Assembly (NCBI GenBank): GCA_020639095.1
Contig: JACKHH010000011.1
Span: forward strand, 1-64,000
Direction of reading: 5' to 3'
Source of the DNA: Phycisphaerales bacterium
GTDB lineage: Bacteria > Planctomycetota > Phycisphaerae > UBA1845
DNA length: 64,000 nucleotides
Numbering within the stretch: position 1 is the stretch's first letter; the number at the start of each line of letters is the position of its first letter. Shown here in pieces: positions 16,188 to 25,009 of this stretch. The notes below the pieces were generated by a model. The model searched no databases. It worked only from the letters and a program-made list of their open reading frames with translations, and was not told where the DNA came from. The position numbers were made by a program, and so were the translations under genes.

Positions 16188-18095
16188 CTACTTCGCGGCC
16201 GTTGCGTTGACCTCACGGATCAGCTCTTCCGCCTGATCGAGCAATCCCTCGAACTGCTTCATCGCGTCGTTGATCGGTTCCGGCGTGGTCATGTCGACGC
16301 GGGCCATCTTGAGCATCTCGATCGGGTACCTGCTCGAACCACCCTTGAGGAAACTCATGTAGGCATCGACCGCACCGGGCTCACCAGCCATGATGCGACG
16401 CGCGATGTTGCTCGCGGCGCAATAGCTCGTCGCGTACTTGTACACGTAGAAGTTGTAGTAGAAGTGCGGAATGCGAATCCAGTAGCTGTCGACCAGGTCG
16501 TCATGCGCGTAGGCCGGTCCGTAGTACTTCTTCATGATCTTGCCGTATTCCGCGCTCAACGAATCCGCCGTCAGCGCCTGATCGGCTTCCGCCATCTCGT
16601 GTACGCGCTGCTCGAACTCGCTGAACATCGTCTGGCGGAAAACCGTGCCGCGAATGCCTTCGAGGAATTCGCATAGCAGGTACAGCTTCTTCTTCGGGTC
16701 GGTCGTGTGCTCCAGGACGTAGTGCTGCAAGATGATCTCGTTGCAGGTTGACGCGACCTCAGCACAGAAGATGTCGTAGTTGCTGTATGCGTACGGCTGG
16801 GTGCCGCGCGAGAAGTACGAGTGCATCGAGTGACCCATCTCATGGGCGAGCGTCGAAACACTGTCGTACGTTCCGTGGTAGTTCATGAGAATGAACGGCT
16901 GGGTGAGGAAGGTACCGCTGGAGTACGCCCCGCTGCGCTTGTTCTTCGTGGGGTACACATCGACCCAGCGCGAATCAAAGCCCTTCCGCATGGCGGTGAG
17001 GTACTCGTCGCCGAGCGGGTGCAGCGCGTCAATGATCATGTCCACGGCATCGCCGTAGGGATAATCCAGGTCCGCTTCCGACACGAACGGCGCAAACAGG
17101 TCGTACGCGTGTACGCCGTCGGTAAGGTGCAAGGCGTCCTTGCGAATCTGCTGGTAACGGTGCAGGAGTCCAAGGTTGTCGTTCACCGTCTTCACGAGGT
17201 TGTCGTACACCTCGACCGGAATGTTCCCGCCGTCCAGAGCAGCCGCCAAACAACTGTCGTAGTTCCGCGCCTTGACCGACAGCAGGTGACTCTGCACCAC
17301 GCCGTTGAGCAGGGCAGCCGCAGTGTTGCGCACGCCCTGGTACGTGCCGACGATGCCTTCGTAGGCCTCCTTGCGCACGCGACGATCGGACGAACGCATG
17401 AAGAGGTAGAACGCGGAATCGCTCAGTTCGGTGCTGTTGCCGTTCTCGTCCTTGATCTTGGGAAATTGCAGATCGGCGTTGGTCAGCAGGTTGTACGCGT
17501 TGTATGGCGTGCGGCGAACCTGGCCGGTCATGGCCATCAGCTCTTCCTCACGCGGGCTGAGGATGTGCTTGCGCTGACGAAAAAGGTTGTCGATCGCGTG
17601 TTCGTAAACCGCGAGCTTTTCGTTCTCGCCCATCCACTTGTCGATTTCCTCGCGCGGGATGGCGGTGAGTTCCGGCTCGATCCAGGAGGTGGCCTCGCCG
17701 TACTTGGTGCCGAGCGACGACGCGCGCTGATCGAGTTCCTGATTGGCGCCGACCGACGTGTCCTGATCAGCCAGCAGCGAGGCGTAAACCATCAGTTTGT
17801 CGAGGTGGGCTTCGGTGTCGTCGCGGAGCGTGAAGGCTTTAAGCAGCGCGTCCGGACCGTCCTTCAACGTGCCCTTCAGCTTGGCGACCTTGCCGATCTC
17901 ACCTTCAAGCCGTTTGAACTCCGCCTCCCATGCTTCAGCGTTCGGAAAGATGTCTTCCGTCGCCCAGGTGTCCTTCTTGGCCACCTCGTCGCGGGTCAGC
18001 ACTTTCTTCTCACCTGCCGGCGCCGAGTTTGCACAGAGCAGCACTGCAAGCATGAGTCCCATCCATTTCCCGTGGGTCGCGATTTGCGCACGCAT
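16188..18095 (-). CDS. pepF: Oligoendopeptidase F (M3B metallopeptidase), probably exported
   Basis: 635 residues from the ATG at 18095 (AAGGA 9 nt upstream). A signal peptide is visible: MGLMLAVLLCANSAPA followed by GEKK. The M3 zinc site is STLAHEMGHSMHSYFS (HExxH plus), with EVASTCNEIILQHYVLEHT giving the third, glutamate, ligand. DDLVDSYWIRIPHFYYNFYV and YKYATSYCAA are typical C-terminal M3B segments. It cleaves short peptides. Most PepF proteins are cytoplasmic, so the clear export signal suggests periplasmic or surface peptide processing, as in several Planctomycetota paralogues. It is convergent with aroF. Confidence 0.92.
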   Translation of the reverse strand: MRAQIATHGKWMGLMLAVLLCANSAPAGEKKVLTRDEVAKKDTWATEDIFPNAEAWEAEFKRLEGEIGKVAKLKGTLKDGPDALLKAFTLRDDTEAHLDKLMVYASLLADQDTSVGANQELDQRASSLGTKYGEATSWIEPELTAIPREEIDKWMGENEKLAVYEHAIDNLFRQRKHILSPREEELMAMTGQVRRTPYNAYNLLTNADLQFPKIKDENGNSTELSDSAFYLFMRSSDRRVRKEAYEGIVGTYQGVRNTAAALLNGVVQSHLLSVKARNYDSCLAAALDGGNIPVEVYDNLVKTVNDNLGLLHRYQQIRKDALHLTDGVHAYDLFAPFVSEADLDYPYGDAVDMIIDALHPLGDEYLTAMRKGFDSRWVDVYPTKNKRSGAYSSGTFLTQPFILMNYHGTYDSVSTLAHEMGHSMHSYFSRGTQPYAYSNYDIFCAEVASTCNEIILQHYVLEHTTDPKKKLYLLCEFLEGIRGTVFRQTMFSEFEQRVHEMAEADQALTADSLSAEYGKIMKKYYGPAYAHDDLVDSYWIRIPHFYYNFYVYKYATSYCAASNIARRIMAGEPGAVDAYMSFLKGGSSRYPIEMLKMARVDMTTPEPINDAMKQFEGLLDQAEELIREVNATAAK

Positions 18096-18253
18096 TGTAT
18101 TGGTTCCTTGAAGCGGGCTTTCTGCCAAGTCGTTGCGGACCGCAGCGGCCCCGCCAACCGCCACGCGGCGGAGTTGTATTCCGTCTACTCTAGACTTTCA
18201 CCGTGGGGCGCACAACCCGAAGTAGCCCAGCCTGACAAGGATCGACAGACTAC

Positions 18254-19231
18254 TCACTCGCGGACGACGCGGGTGCCCGTTTCGCCGCGGAGGGCGGCGG
18301 AAAGGCCTGCGATATTCGTGATGATCGCCTGCGAGCCGGGGGTGGTCGAGAGCGAGACGAAGTTGATGCAGGCTTCGATCTTCGGGCCCATGCTGCCCGC
18401 GGGGAATTGACCGGCGGCCAGGTGCTCCTGGGCCTGTTGCACGGTCAACGCCGCCACCGGCTGCTCGTTCGGTTGGCCGAAGTTCAGCGCCACGCGCTCG
18501 ACGTCGGTGACAATTGCAAGCGTGTCGGCCTGCGTGTCGATGCCCAGCTTGGCTGCGGTGAGGTCCTTGTCGATCACCGCCTCCACGCCGTCGACACGCG
18601 TGTCGGACGTGTAGACCACGGGAATTCCCCCACCGCCGCAGCACACGATGACGTGCCCTTCGTCAAAGAGGCGGGCGATGAGATCGATCTCCTGGATGCG
18701 CTTCGGTTTCGGCGAAGGCACGACCCGCCGCCACCCCTTCTTGGGCACCTCAACCACCTGCCAGCCGTCGCTCGCGATGCGCTCCTCAATCGTCTGGCGG
18801 TCGTAGTACATGCCAATCGGCTTGGTGGGTTTCTCAAACGCGGGATCATTGGCGTCGACGAGCACGGTGGTGACCAACGTACACGCGTCGAGTTGCTTTT
18901 CACGGGCGCGCATTTCGTTGCGCAGACATTGGCAGATCATGTAGCCCATACCCGCCTGCGTATCGGCGACGGCCAAGCCGAGATCGATCGGGTAGACCTC
19001 GTGACGCGAAAGCTCAACGCGACGCAACACCGTGCCCACCTGCGGGCCGTTGCCGTGCGTGATGATCAAGCGGTGACCGGCATCGAGCAGGTCGCCGAGA
19101 TGCTTGGCAGTGATGCGCGACTGCTCGAACTGATTGGGGATATTGCCGCGATGATCGCCGGTGGAGATTGCGTTTCCCCCAAGGGCGACAACGAGCTTGT
19201 GCGTGAGCGGTTTGATCTTCGGTGGTTTCAA
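18254..19231 (-). CDS. arcC: Carbamate kinase (ArcC/YqeA type)
   Basis: About 325 residues. HKLVVALGGNAIST opens the amino-acid-kinase fold; ITHGNGPQVGTVL, VVCCGGGGIPVV-like segments and DVERVALNFGQPNEQP follow, and GSMGPKIEACINFV is a family hallmark. The enzyme interconverts carbamate plus ATP and carbamoyl phosphate, usually making ATP. No ATG is available near the N-terminus. The TTG at 19231 has GGAG 8 nt upstream and is chosen over the TTG at 19261, which lies in a repeat. With the YgeW-type carbamoyltransferase upstream on the same strand, it would spend the carbamoyl phosphate released there. Confidence 0.9.
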   Translation of the reverse strand: MKPPKIKPLTHKLVVALGGNAISTGDHRGNIPNQFEQSRITAKHLGDLLDAGHRLIITHGNGPQVGTVLRRVELSRHEVYPIDLGLAVADTQAGMGYMICQCLRNEMRAREKQLDACTLVTTVLVDANDPAFEKPTKPIGMYYDRQTIEERIASDGWQVVEVPKKGWRRVVPSPKPKRIQEIDLIARLFDEGHVIVCCGGGGIPVVYTSDTRVDGVEAVIDKDLTAAKLGIDTQADTLAIVTDVERVALNFGQPNEQPVAALTVQQAQEHLAAGQFPAGSMGPKIEACINFVSLSTTPGSQAIITNIAGLSAALRGETGTRVVRE

Positions 19232-19261
19232 AGGTTTTAGCTCCAACCAAACCAACGCCAA

Positions 19262-19490
19262 CGGCGTCGCGGCCCATAGCCCAGGGTTGTCGCGCAGCGA
19301 CTACCCTGGGTTGCACGCAGCTAAACAGAATTCAACCCCAACGGGGTTGCGGCCCTTCGCCGTTGGGATGCCTCGTCGCCCCGCTGGCCGCGACCCTTAC
19401 AGGGTCGTACTTGATCTACGTGTCCTTGGTCCCAGGGTAGCACCTTCGGTGCAACCCTGGGCTAGTGCCGGAGCCCCTTTGGGGCTCATT
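19262..19490. repeat. Long intergenic repeat region, family H (several palindromes)
   Basis: The 370 nt between the carbamate kinase and ygeW hold no gene. They contain GCCCAGGGTTGTCGCGCAGC with its mate GACTACCCTGGG, CCCCAACGGGGTTGCGGC, GACCCTTACAGGGTC, CCCAGGGTAGCACCTTCGGTG with mate GCAACCCTGGGC, and GAGCCCCTTTGGGGCTC. This is a cluster of hairpins flanked by inverted CCCAGGG/CCCTGGG blocks. It resembles dispersed repeats I associate with planctomycete genomes (from memory). Confidence 0.65.
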
Positions 19491-19568
19491 GCTTGCCACA
19501 CCTGCAATGTCTTTGTCGAGACGAATCAACAATGCCTGCTTCGTCACGTGTTGATGCGTTAACTGCTT

Positions 19569-19598
19569 GCTGCCCCGGGCTTGGCGCCCGAGGTTCTG
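19569..19598. repeat. Half element, family G copy 2
   Basis: CTGCCCCGGGCTTGGCGCCC then GAGGTTCTGT: nearly identical to the right arm at 1817-1847. It lies 4 nt beyond the ygeW stop codon, again abutting a gene end. Confidence 0.65.
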
Positions 19599-19601
19599 TC
19601 T

Positions 19602-20642
19602 TTACTTGAATGGGCGCTCGCGCATGGTGCAGGCCATGATGGCTTTGGCGGTGTGCAGGCGATTCTCCGCCTCCTGGAAAACCACCGACTGCGGGCCGTC
19701 GATCACCTCGTCGGTCACTTCCGAACCGCGATCGGCTGGGAGGCAGTGCATGTAGATCGCGTCCTTTTTCGCCAGCTTCATCCGCCGCGCGTCGCAGATC
19801 CAATCCTTGTGCTCGGCGTTCTTCTTGAGGCATTCCTGCTCGATCTTGTCGATCTGGGCGGACGACTTCGCGTCGCGTTTCTCAAGCATCAGATCGTAAA
19901 TGCCCCAGCTCTTGGGATAAACGATATCCGCATCCTCGAACGCGGCGTCCATGTTATCGACGATCTCGAACGATCCGCCCGCCTCGGCTGCGTTCTTCTT
20001 GGCCGCCTCCAACGTGCGATCGACCAGACGATAGCCCGGCGGATGCGCGAGCGTGACGTCGAGCCCCATCCGCGTCATCAGCGTAATCAGCCCCTGCGGG
20101 ACGGAGAGCGGTTTGGCGTAGCTCGGTGCGTACGCCCAACTCACCGCGATCTTCTTGCCGCGCACGTTGTTGCCAAAATGTTCGCGAATGGTCATGAGGT
20201 CAGCCAGCGTCTGCGTCGGATGGTCGACATCGCACTGCATGTTGATCACCGGCACATCGGTACCGCGCGCGACCTCACGCATGTACTTGTTGCCCTCTTC
20301 GAGGATGAGGTCGTGGCGGATGGCGATGCCATGTCCCATGCTGCCGAGGATGCGGCCCGTATCGTATGCCGTCTCGCCGTGAGCGATCTGCGTCGCGCGC
20401 GAATCGAGGAAGTGCGCGTGGGCGCCGAGTTGCGTCGCACCGGCTTCGAATGCGTTACGGGTACGCGTGCTGTTGTCGAAAAACAGCAGGTATACGGTCT
20501 GATTCGGGAGCACGAGCTTGTGCTCACCGCGGTGAAACGCGGCTTTCAAATCAGCAGCCGTCGCGAGCAGATGGTCGATCTCCGCGGCGGAAAAGTCCTG
20601 CGTTTCGATGTAATCACGACCCTTGAGGCAGATTTCAGACAT
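19602..20642 (-). CDS. ygeW: Knotted carbamoyltransferase, YgeW type
   Basis: About 346 residues. The carbamoyl-phosphate loop is FFDNSTRTRNAFEAGATQLG (STRTR). DVPVINMQCDVDHPTQTLAD (HPTQ) and IYMHCLPADRG (HCLP) complete the aspartate/ornithine carbamoyltransferase fold. The extended AHFLDSRATQIAHGETAYDT segment and overall pattern resemble E. coli YgeW, whose substrate is not established, rather than ArgF. The ATG at 20642 is chosen; an in-frame ATG at 20666 lies inside a repeat. In enteric and clostridial genomes ygeW goes with ygeY, carbamate kinase yqeA and a Se-type molybdenum hydroxylase, all of which occur here. YgeX is missing. Confidence 0.85.
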   Translation of the reverse strand: MSEICLKGRDYIETQDFSAAEIDHLLATAADLKAAFHRGEHKLVLPNQTVYLLFFDNSTRTRNAFEAGATQLGAHAHFLDSRATQIAHGETAYDTGRILGSMGHGIAIRHDLILEEGNKYMREVARGTDVPVINMQCDVDHPTQTLADLMTIREHFGNNVRGKKIAVSWAYAPSYAKPLSVPQGLITLMTRMGLDVTLAHPPGYRLVDRTLEAAKKNAAEAGGSFEIVDNMDAAFEDADIVYPKSWGIYDLMLEKRDAKSSAQIDKIEQECLKKNAEHKDWICDARRMKLAKKDAIYMHCLPADRGSEVTDEVIDGPQSVVFQEAENRLHTAKAIMACTMRERPFK

Positions 20643-20653
20643 TGGCGAATCCC

Positions 20654-20737
20654 GTAGGGTGGGCATCGCCCACCAACGATAAAGTTAACGCTTCGATAGC
20701 ATACGACACGACCGGTGGTGGGCAGTGCCCACCCTAC
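20654..20737. repeat. Paired-arm repeat, family A copy 2
   Basis: Left arm GTAGGGTGGGCATCGCCCAC from 20654, right arm GGTGGGCAGTGCCCACCCTA ending 20737, in inverted orientation about 40 nt apart. It occupies the whole ygeY-ygeW gap. Its right end contains the ygeY stop codon and its left end forms the ygeW leader. Confidence 0.85.
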
Positions 20738-21996
20738 ATTCTCTTGAACTTATTCAACTTCTTCGAGTCCGCCGCTTCCGCCCCGTTGCAATACATCTCC
20801 GGAAATGCAGCATAGAACGCGGCGCACTTCGTGAGGTGTGCGATCGGCACCGAATCATTCACCGTATGGGCCACGTCCTCAGGTGCCGGTCCAAAACCCA
20901 CGCACGGGATCTTGAACATGCCCGCAATCGACACCGCGTTCGTGCTGAACGTCCAGCGTCCCACCGTGGGTGGCTCATCGAAGAGCGCGTTGTACGTGTG
21001 CACGGCTGCCTGCACCTGCTTGGCGTCCTCCGGGAAGCACCACGTCGGGAAATACTTCTCCGTTTCGTACACCAGCCCGGTGTAGCTCCGCTCGGCGTAG
21101 CGCAGCACCTTCACATCAGCGGGCACACCGGCGCGCTTGATCGCGTCCTTCACCTCGCGAACAGCCGACGCCTTGGTATCGCCCACGGTCAAGCGGCGAT
21201 CGAGGTGGATGAACGCCCCACCAGGAACCGCGCACATGCTCGGCGTTTCGCAGTCAATATACGACACGGTGATCGTGCCCTTGCCGAGGAACTTGTCTTT
21301 TTTCAATCGGGTGTTGAGCTTTTCGATTTCGCCGACGATCTTCGCCATCTTGTAGATCGCGTTGTCGCCCTTCTCCGGCATCGACCCGTGGCAACTGCGG
21401 CCCTTGGTCCACACGCCGATTTCCATCCGGCCTCGGTGCCCGCGGAGAATGTTGCAGTTCGTCGAATCGGTCACCACCACGCAATCGGGCTTGACCTTTT
21501 CCTCATTGTGAATGTACTGCCAGCACAGCCCGTCGCAGTCTTCTTCCATGACGGTGAAGGTGAGCAGCAGCGACCAGTCTTTGCTCTTGAGGCCCAGGTC
21601 CTTGATGATCTTCCCGGCATAGACCATCGCGGGGACCGCCCCCTCCTGATCACCAGCCCCCCGCCCGAACACGTGCGTCTTGGTGAGCTTGCCCTTGTAA
21701 GGGTCGTGCTTCCATTCGTCGCGCTTGCCCACGCCGACGGTGTCGACGTGCGCGTCGATGGCGATGAGCTTTCCGCCCTTGCCGATGCGCGCGTGCAGGT
21801 TGCCCATGCCGTCAACACGAATCGAATCATACGCCCGCGTCTTGACGAGTTCCTGCTTGATGCGCTCGATCACTTTGCGTTCACCAGCCGATTCGCTGGG
21901 GATCGCGACCATGTCGCGCAGAAACTTGATCATGGTCTTTTCGTGCTTCTTGGCTTCGCGCCGAATGGCGGCGTAATCGACTGATGTGCTGCTCAA
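20734..21996 (-). CDS. ygeY: YgeY-type M20 metallohydrolase
   Basis: 420 residues. M20/M28-type features: MVAIPSESAGERKVIERIKQ, LIAIDAHVDTVGVG (HxD zinc ligand), HVFGRGAGDQEGAVPAMVYA (bridging D), LTFTVMEEDCDGLCWQYI (EE, catalytic base and ligand) and GRWTFSTNAVSIAGMFKIPC. The group is annotated as selenium-metabolism-linked or acetylornithine-deacetylase-like hydrolase; the substrate is unproven. The frame extends to 22617, but homology begins near DYAAIRREAKK. A TTG at 21996 with GGAGG 9 nt upstream is the best start. The TAG stop is contributed by the neighbouring repeat. Confidence 0.87.
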   Translation of the reverse strand: MSSTSVDYAAIRREAKKHEKTMIKFLRDMVAIPSESAGERKVIERIKQELVKTRAYDSIRVDGMGNLHARIGKGGKLIAIDAHVDTVGVGKRDEWKHDPYKGKLTKTHVFGRGAGDQEGAVPAMVYAGKIIKDLGLKSKDWSLLLTFTVMEEDCDGLCWQYIHNEEKVKPDCVVVTDSTNCNILRGHRGRMEIGVWTKGRSCHGSMPEKGDNAIYKMAKIVGEIEKLNTRLKKDKFLGKGTITVSYIDCETPSMCAVPGGAFIHLDRRLTVGDTKASAVREVKDAIKRAGVPADVKVLRYAERSYTGLVYETEKYFPTWCFPEDAKQVQAAVHTYNALFDEPPTVGRWTFSTNAVSIAGMFKIPCVGFGPAPEDVAHTVNDSVPIAHLTKCAAFYAAFPEMYCNGAEAADSKKLNKFKRM

Positions 21997-22165
21997 GTCC
22001 GTGGTCCTCCAAAATAGACGGCAAACCCCGAAGATTATCACCCCCTTAACCTGCCTGCAAGACGGTGCGAGGTTCCGTTTGATCGCACCCTGCGTATCCC
22101 CCATAATGGCCCTGTTCGGGTAGAGGCTGAATCCGCAGCCTTTCCGCACTTTGGGAGCATCCTCC
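21997..22165. promoter_or_regulatory. Divergent promoter region between ygeY and the xanthine dehydrogenase gene
   Basis: 169 nt separate the two divergent start codons. The region must carry both promoters, so shared control of the two halves of the module is plausible. I see no clear operator palindrome; only the two ribosome sites (GGAGG for ygeY, GGAG for xdh) are convincing. Confidence 0.5.
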
Positions 22166-24808
22166 GTGTTTCGTGAGACGGATGATCTACTGAAGACCAT
22201 TGCCTTCACCCTCAACGGTAAGGAAGTGACGCACCGTGTCAGTCCCGATCGGAGCCTGCTCAAGATGCTCCGCGAAGACTTCGACATCATCTCGCCAAAG
22301 AACGGGTGCGAGCCCCAGGCCCAGTGCGGCTGCTGTACCGTCTGGGTGAATGGCAAACCCCGCCTCTCCTGCACGCTGAAAGCGACCCAGGTTGATGGCA
22401 AGACGGTTACCACACTGGAAGGCGCCGATCCACAAGTACGCGACCAGGTGGCTGACGCCTTCGTCTCGTGCGGCGGCGTACAGTGCGGCTTCTGCATTCC
22501 GGGGTTCGCTGCTCGGGCGATCAGCCTGGTCGAGGACAACCCGAACCCGACGCGCGAAGAGATCGCCAAGAGCTTCCGTTCAAATCTCTGCCGCTGCACC
22601 GGGTACACGAAAATCATCGATGCCGTCGAAACCTATGCGAAACTTCGCCGCGGTGAGGACGCGATCGAACGCGACGAGCGCGCGGGCGTCGGAGCCGCCT
22701 TGCCGCGCTACCAGGGACGCGCGTCGGTGCTTGGCGAGAAGCCCTACATCGATGACATCAAAGTGCCCGGGATGCTGCGGGCTGCCGTTCGGTTTTCGGA
22801 TCACCCCCGGGCGCTGGTGAAGGGCATTCGCACGGAGAATGCCGCACGCGTTACCGGTGTGCGGCGGGTCATTACCGCGGTCGATGTGCCGGGCGAGCGT
22901 TACGTCGGACTCATCGAACAAGACTGGCCGGTGCTGGTCGCGGTTGGCGAAGAGACGCGCTGCGTCGGCGACATTCTCGCGATCGTCGTCGCGGAAACCG
23001 AAGACATCGCACGGGCCGCCGCCAAGCTTGTCGAAATCGAATACGACGTTCGCGAACCGATCACCAGTCCGCACGACGCACTCAAACCCGACGCCGCCAA
23101 GATTCACCCAAAAGGCAACCTGCTCAGCAAGTCCGCCGTTAAACGCGGCGACGCGAACGCAGCGCTGACCAAGTGCGCCCACGTTGTCGAACACACGTTC
23201 AACGCGCAGCGCATCGAGCACCTCTTCCTCGAACCCGAAGCCTGCATCGCAGAACCGATTGATGGCGGCCTGTTGATCTATACGCCAGGCCAGGGCGTTT
23301 TCGATGATCGCCGGCAGATCGCGAAGGTGCTGGGCTGTTTGCCGGAAGCGCTCGAAGTGGAACTCGTGCCCAACGGCGGTGCGTTCGGCGGCAAGGAGGA
23401 CATGAGCATCCAGGCGCAGACGGCGCTCGCGGCTCACCTTTGCGGCGCGCCGGTCAAGCTGGTGCTCACCCGGCCCGAAAGCTTCCGGCTGCACCCCAAA
23501 CGGCATCCGATCGAGATGCACTTCCGCGTCGGCTGCGATGCGGAAGGCAAGCTGGTCGCGGTGCATGCCCGAATGATCGGGGACAAAGGCGCGTACGCGT
23601 CGGTCGGCGCGAAGGTGCTCGAACGGGCCGCCGGTCACGCCTGCGGGCCATACCGCGTGAATGACGTCGACGTCGAAGCCCTGGCGGTTTACACGAACAA
23701 TCCGCCGTGTGGCGCGATGCGCGGTTTCGGTGCAAACCAGTCCGCGTTCGCGATCGAAACGTGCATGGACATGCTGGCGGAGAAGGTCGGCATTGATGGC
23801 TGGGAGATGCGCTGGCGAAACATCCTGCGCTTGGGCGACACGTTCTCGACCGGTCAAGTGCTCGATAAACCCTTCGGCCTTGAGGAAACGCTGCTCGCGG
23901 TGAAGGAGCAGTATCGCGCAGCCAAGTACGCGGGCATCGCGTGCGGAATCAAGAACGTGGGCATTGGCAACGGCATGCCCGACCTGGGCAAGTGCTGTTT
24001 AACGGTCGAGGACGACGCGACGATCACGATCCGCACTGGCTTTACCGAGATGGGCCAGGGGTTGTTCACCGTATGCGTGCAGTTCGCGTGCGAGGTCACC
24101 GGCCTGCCGGCCAAGACATTCCACGTGACGACCGACACGCGGCGCGAGTTGGACTGCGGCCAGACCACCGCGAGTCGCGGCACCGTCCTCGCGGGCAACG
24201 CGATCATCGATGCCGGCGCGAAACTGAAAGCCGATCTCGACGCGGGCAAAACGCTCAACGACCTGCGCGGAACCGAATACTTCGGCAACTACGCGTGCGA
24301 ATACACCACCAAGCTGGGCGCGGACGTGCCCAACCCGCGCACGCACCTGACGTATGGGTTCGCGACGCAGGTGGTGATCCTGGACGACAACGGTTTGCTG
24401 AAGAAGGTCATCGCCGCGCACGACGTCGGCAAGGTGATCAACCCAAAACTGCTCGGTGGGCAGCTCGAAGGCTCGGTGCACATGGGATTGGGATATGCCT
24501 TAACCGAGGACTTCGTCTGCGAAGGCGGGGAAATCCAAGCCGATGACATCAACGCGTGCGGCGTGTTGCGGGCGCACCACATGCCCGAGGTCGAGGTGAT
24601 CTTCGTGGAAGCGCCCGATCCCGAATGCCCGTTCGGCGCGAAGGGCGTTGGCGAAATTGGCTTGGTGCCGACGGCTGGCGCGGTGGCGGGCGCGCTGTAC
24701 GCGTTCGACAAGCGGCGGCGTTTCAGTCTGCCGATGAAGGACGCACCGGCTGCCCGCGCCATCTGGGACAAAAAGTTCAAACCGGGCAAAAAAGAGCCGC
24801 GCCCGTAA
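22166..24808 (+). CDS. Selenium-type xanthine dehydrogenase / molybdenum hydroxylase
   Basis: About 880 residues: a [2Fe-2S] domain fused to the molybdopterin domain without an FAD domain. Residues 1-165 hold two cluster motifs, NGCEPQAQCGCCTVWVNGK and CGGVQCGFCIPGF...NLCRCTGY. The rest is XdhB/aldehyde-oxidoreductase-like: GGAFGGKEDMSIQAQTALAA, CGAMRGFGANQSAFAIETC, FTEMGQGLFTV and PFGAKGVGEIGLVP with the catalytic glutamate. The single-chain layout fits the Se-dependent xanthine dehydrogenase family, whose selenium is a labile cofactor, not selenocysteine. GTG at 22166 has GGAG 8 nt upstream. It hydroxylates purine-type heterocycles. The TAA stop lies in a repeat. Confidence 0.88.
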   Translation: MFRETDDLLKTIAFTLNGKEVTHRVSPDRSLLKMLREDFDIISPKNGCEPQAQCGCCTVWVNGKPRLSCTLKATQVDGKTVTTLEGADPQVRDQVADAFVSCGGVQCGFCIPGFAARAISLVEDNPNPTREEIAKSFRSNLCRCTGYTKIIDAVETYAKLRRGEDAIERDERAGVGAALPRYQGRASVLGEKPYIDDIKVPGMLRAAVRFSDHPRALVKGIRTENAARVTGVRRVITAVDVPGERYVGLIEQDWPVLVAVGEETRCVGDILAIVVAETEDIARAAAKLVEIEYDVREPITSPHDALKPDAAKIHPKGNLLSKSAVKRGDANAALTKCAHVVEHTFNAQRIEHLFLEPEACIAEPIDGGLLIYTPGQGVFDDRRQIAKVLGCLPEALEVELVPNGGAFGGKEDMSIQAQTALAAHLCGAPVKLVLTRPESFRLHPKRHPIEMHFRVGCDAEGKLVAVHARMIGDKGAYASVGAKVLERAAGHACGPYRVNDVDVEALAVYTNNPPCGAMRGFGANQSAFAIETCMDMLAEKVGIDGWEMRWRNILRLGDTFSTGQVLDKPFGLEETLLAVKEQYRAAKYAGIACGIKNVGIGNGMPDLGKCCLTVEDDATITIRTGFTEMGQGLFTVCVQFACEVTGLPAKTFHVTTDTRRELDCGQTTASRGTVLAGNAIIDAGAKLKADLDAGKTLNDLRGTEYFGNYACEYTTKLGADVPNPRTHLTYGFATQVVILDDNGLLKKVIAAHDVGKVINPKLLGGQLEGSVHMGLGYALTEDFVCEGGEIQADDINACGVLRAHHMPEVEVIFVEAPDPECPFGAKGVGEIGLVPTAGAVAGALYAFDKRRRFSLPMKDAPAARAIWDKKFKPGKKEPRP

Positions 24809-24846
24809 GGAAGCGGAAAATCCGAGCCGCGACTGTAAGGGAGCGG
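24794..24846. repeat. Tandem GAGCCGCG..GTAAGG.AGCGG repeat, family K
   Basis: Two direct copies, 24794-24816 (GAGCCGCGCCCGTAAGGAAG) and 24824-24846 (GAGCCGCGACTGTAAGGGAG), each continuing CGG. The first encodes the last residues (EPRP) and TAA stop of the xanthine dehydrogenase. Confidence 0.7.
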
Positions 24847-24943
24847 AAGCAAGTGAGAATGTGCGAAAGCAAGAAAGTGCGGAGTTCAAAATAACCGCGC
24901 CGGTCTAGCCCTTGCTCAGCTCGCAAGCGCATTCCTCACGCGT

Positions 24944-24970
24944 AATGCAGGCAGGATGCCTGCACCACAA
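24944..24970. repeat. Half element, family B copy 2
   Basis: AATGCAGGCAGGATGCCTGC then ACCACAA: one arm of the family B repeat seen in full at 15897-15979. It lies 40 nt upstream of the next start codon. Confidence 0.7.
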
Positions 24971-25009
24971 TGAAAGCCGCATCCTCGTTCGCTTTCGCAT
25001 GGGCCGAAC

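Noticed and set aside
20734..22617. The full 627-codon frame of the YgeY gene
   Set aside because: Residues before about 208 have no family similarity and cover the divergent promoter region; the TTG at 21996 has a proper ribosome site.
22166..24808. Selenocysteine in the xanthine dehydrogenase
   Set aside because: No in-frame TGA is present, and the family uses a labile selenium cofactor rather than selenocysteine.
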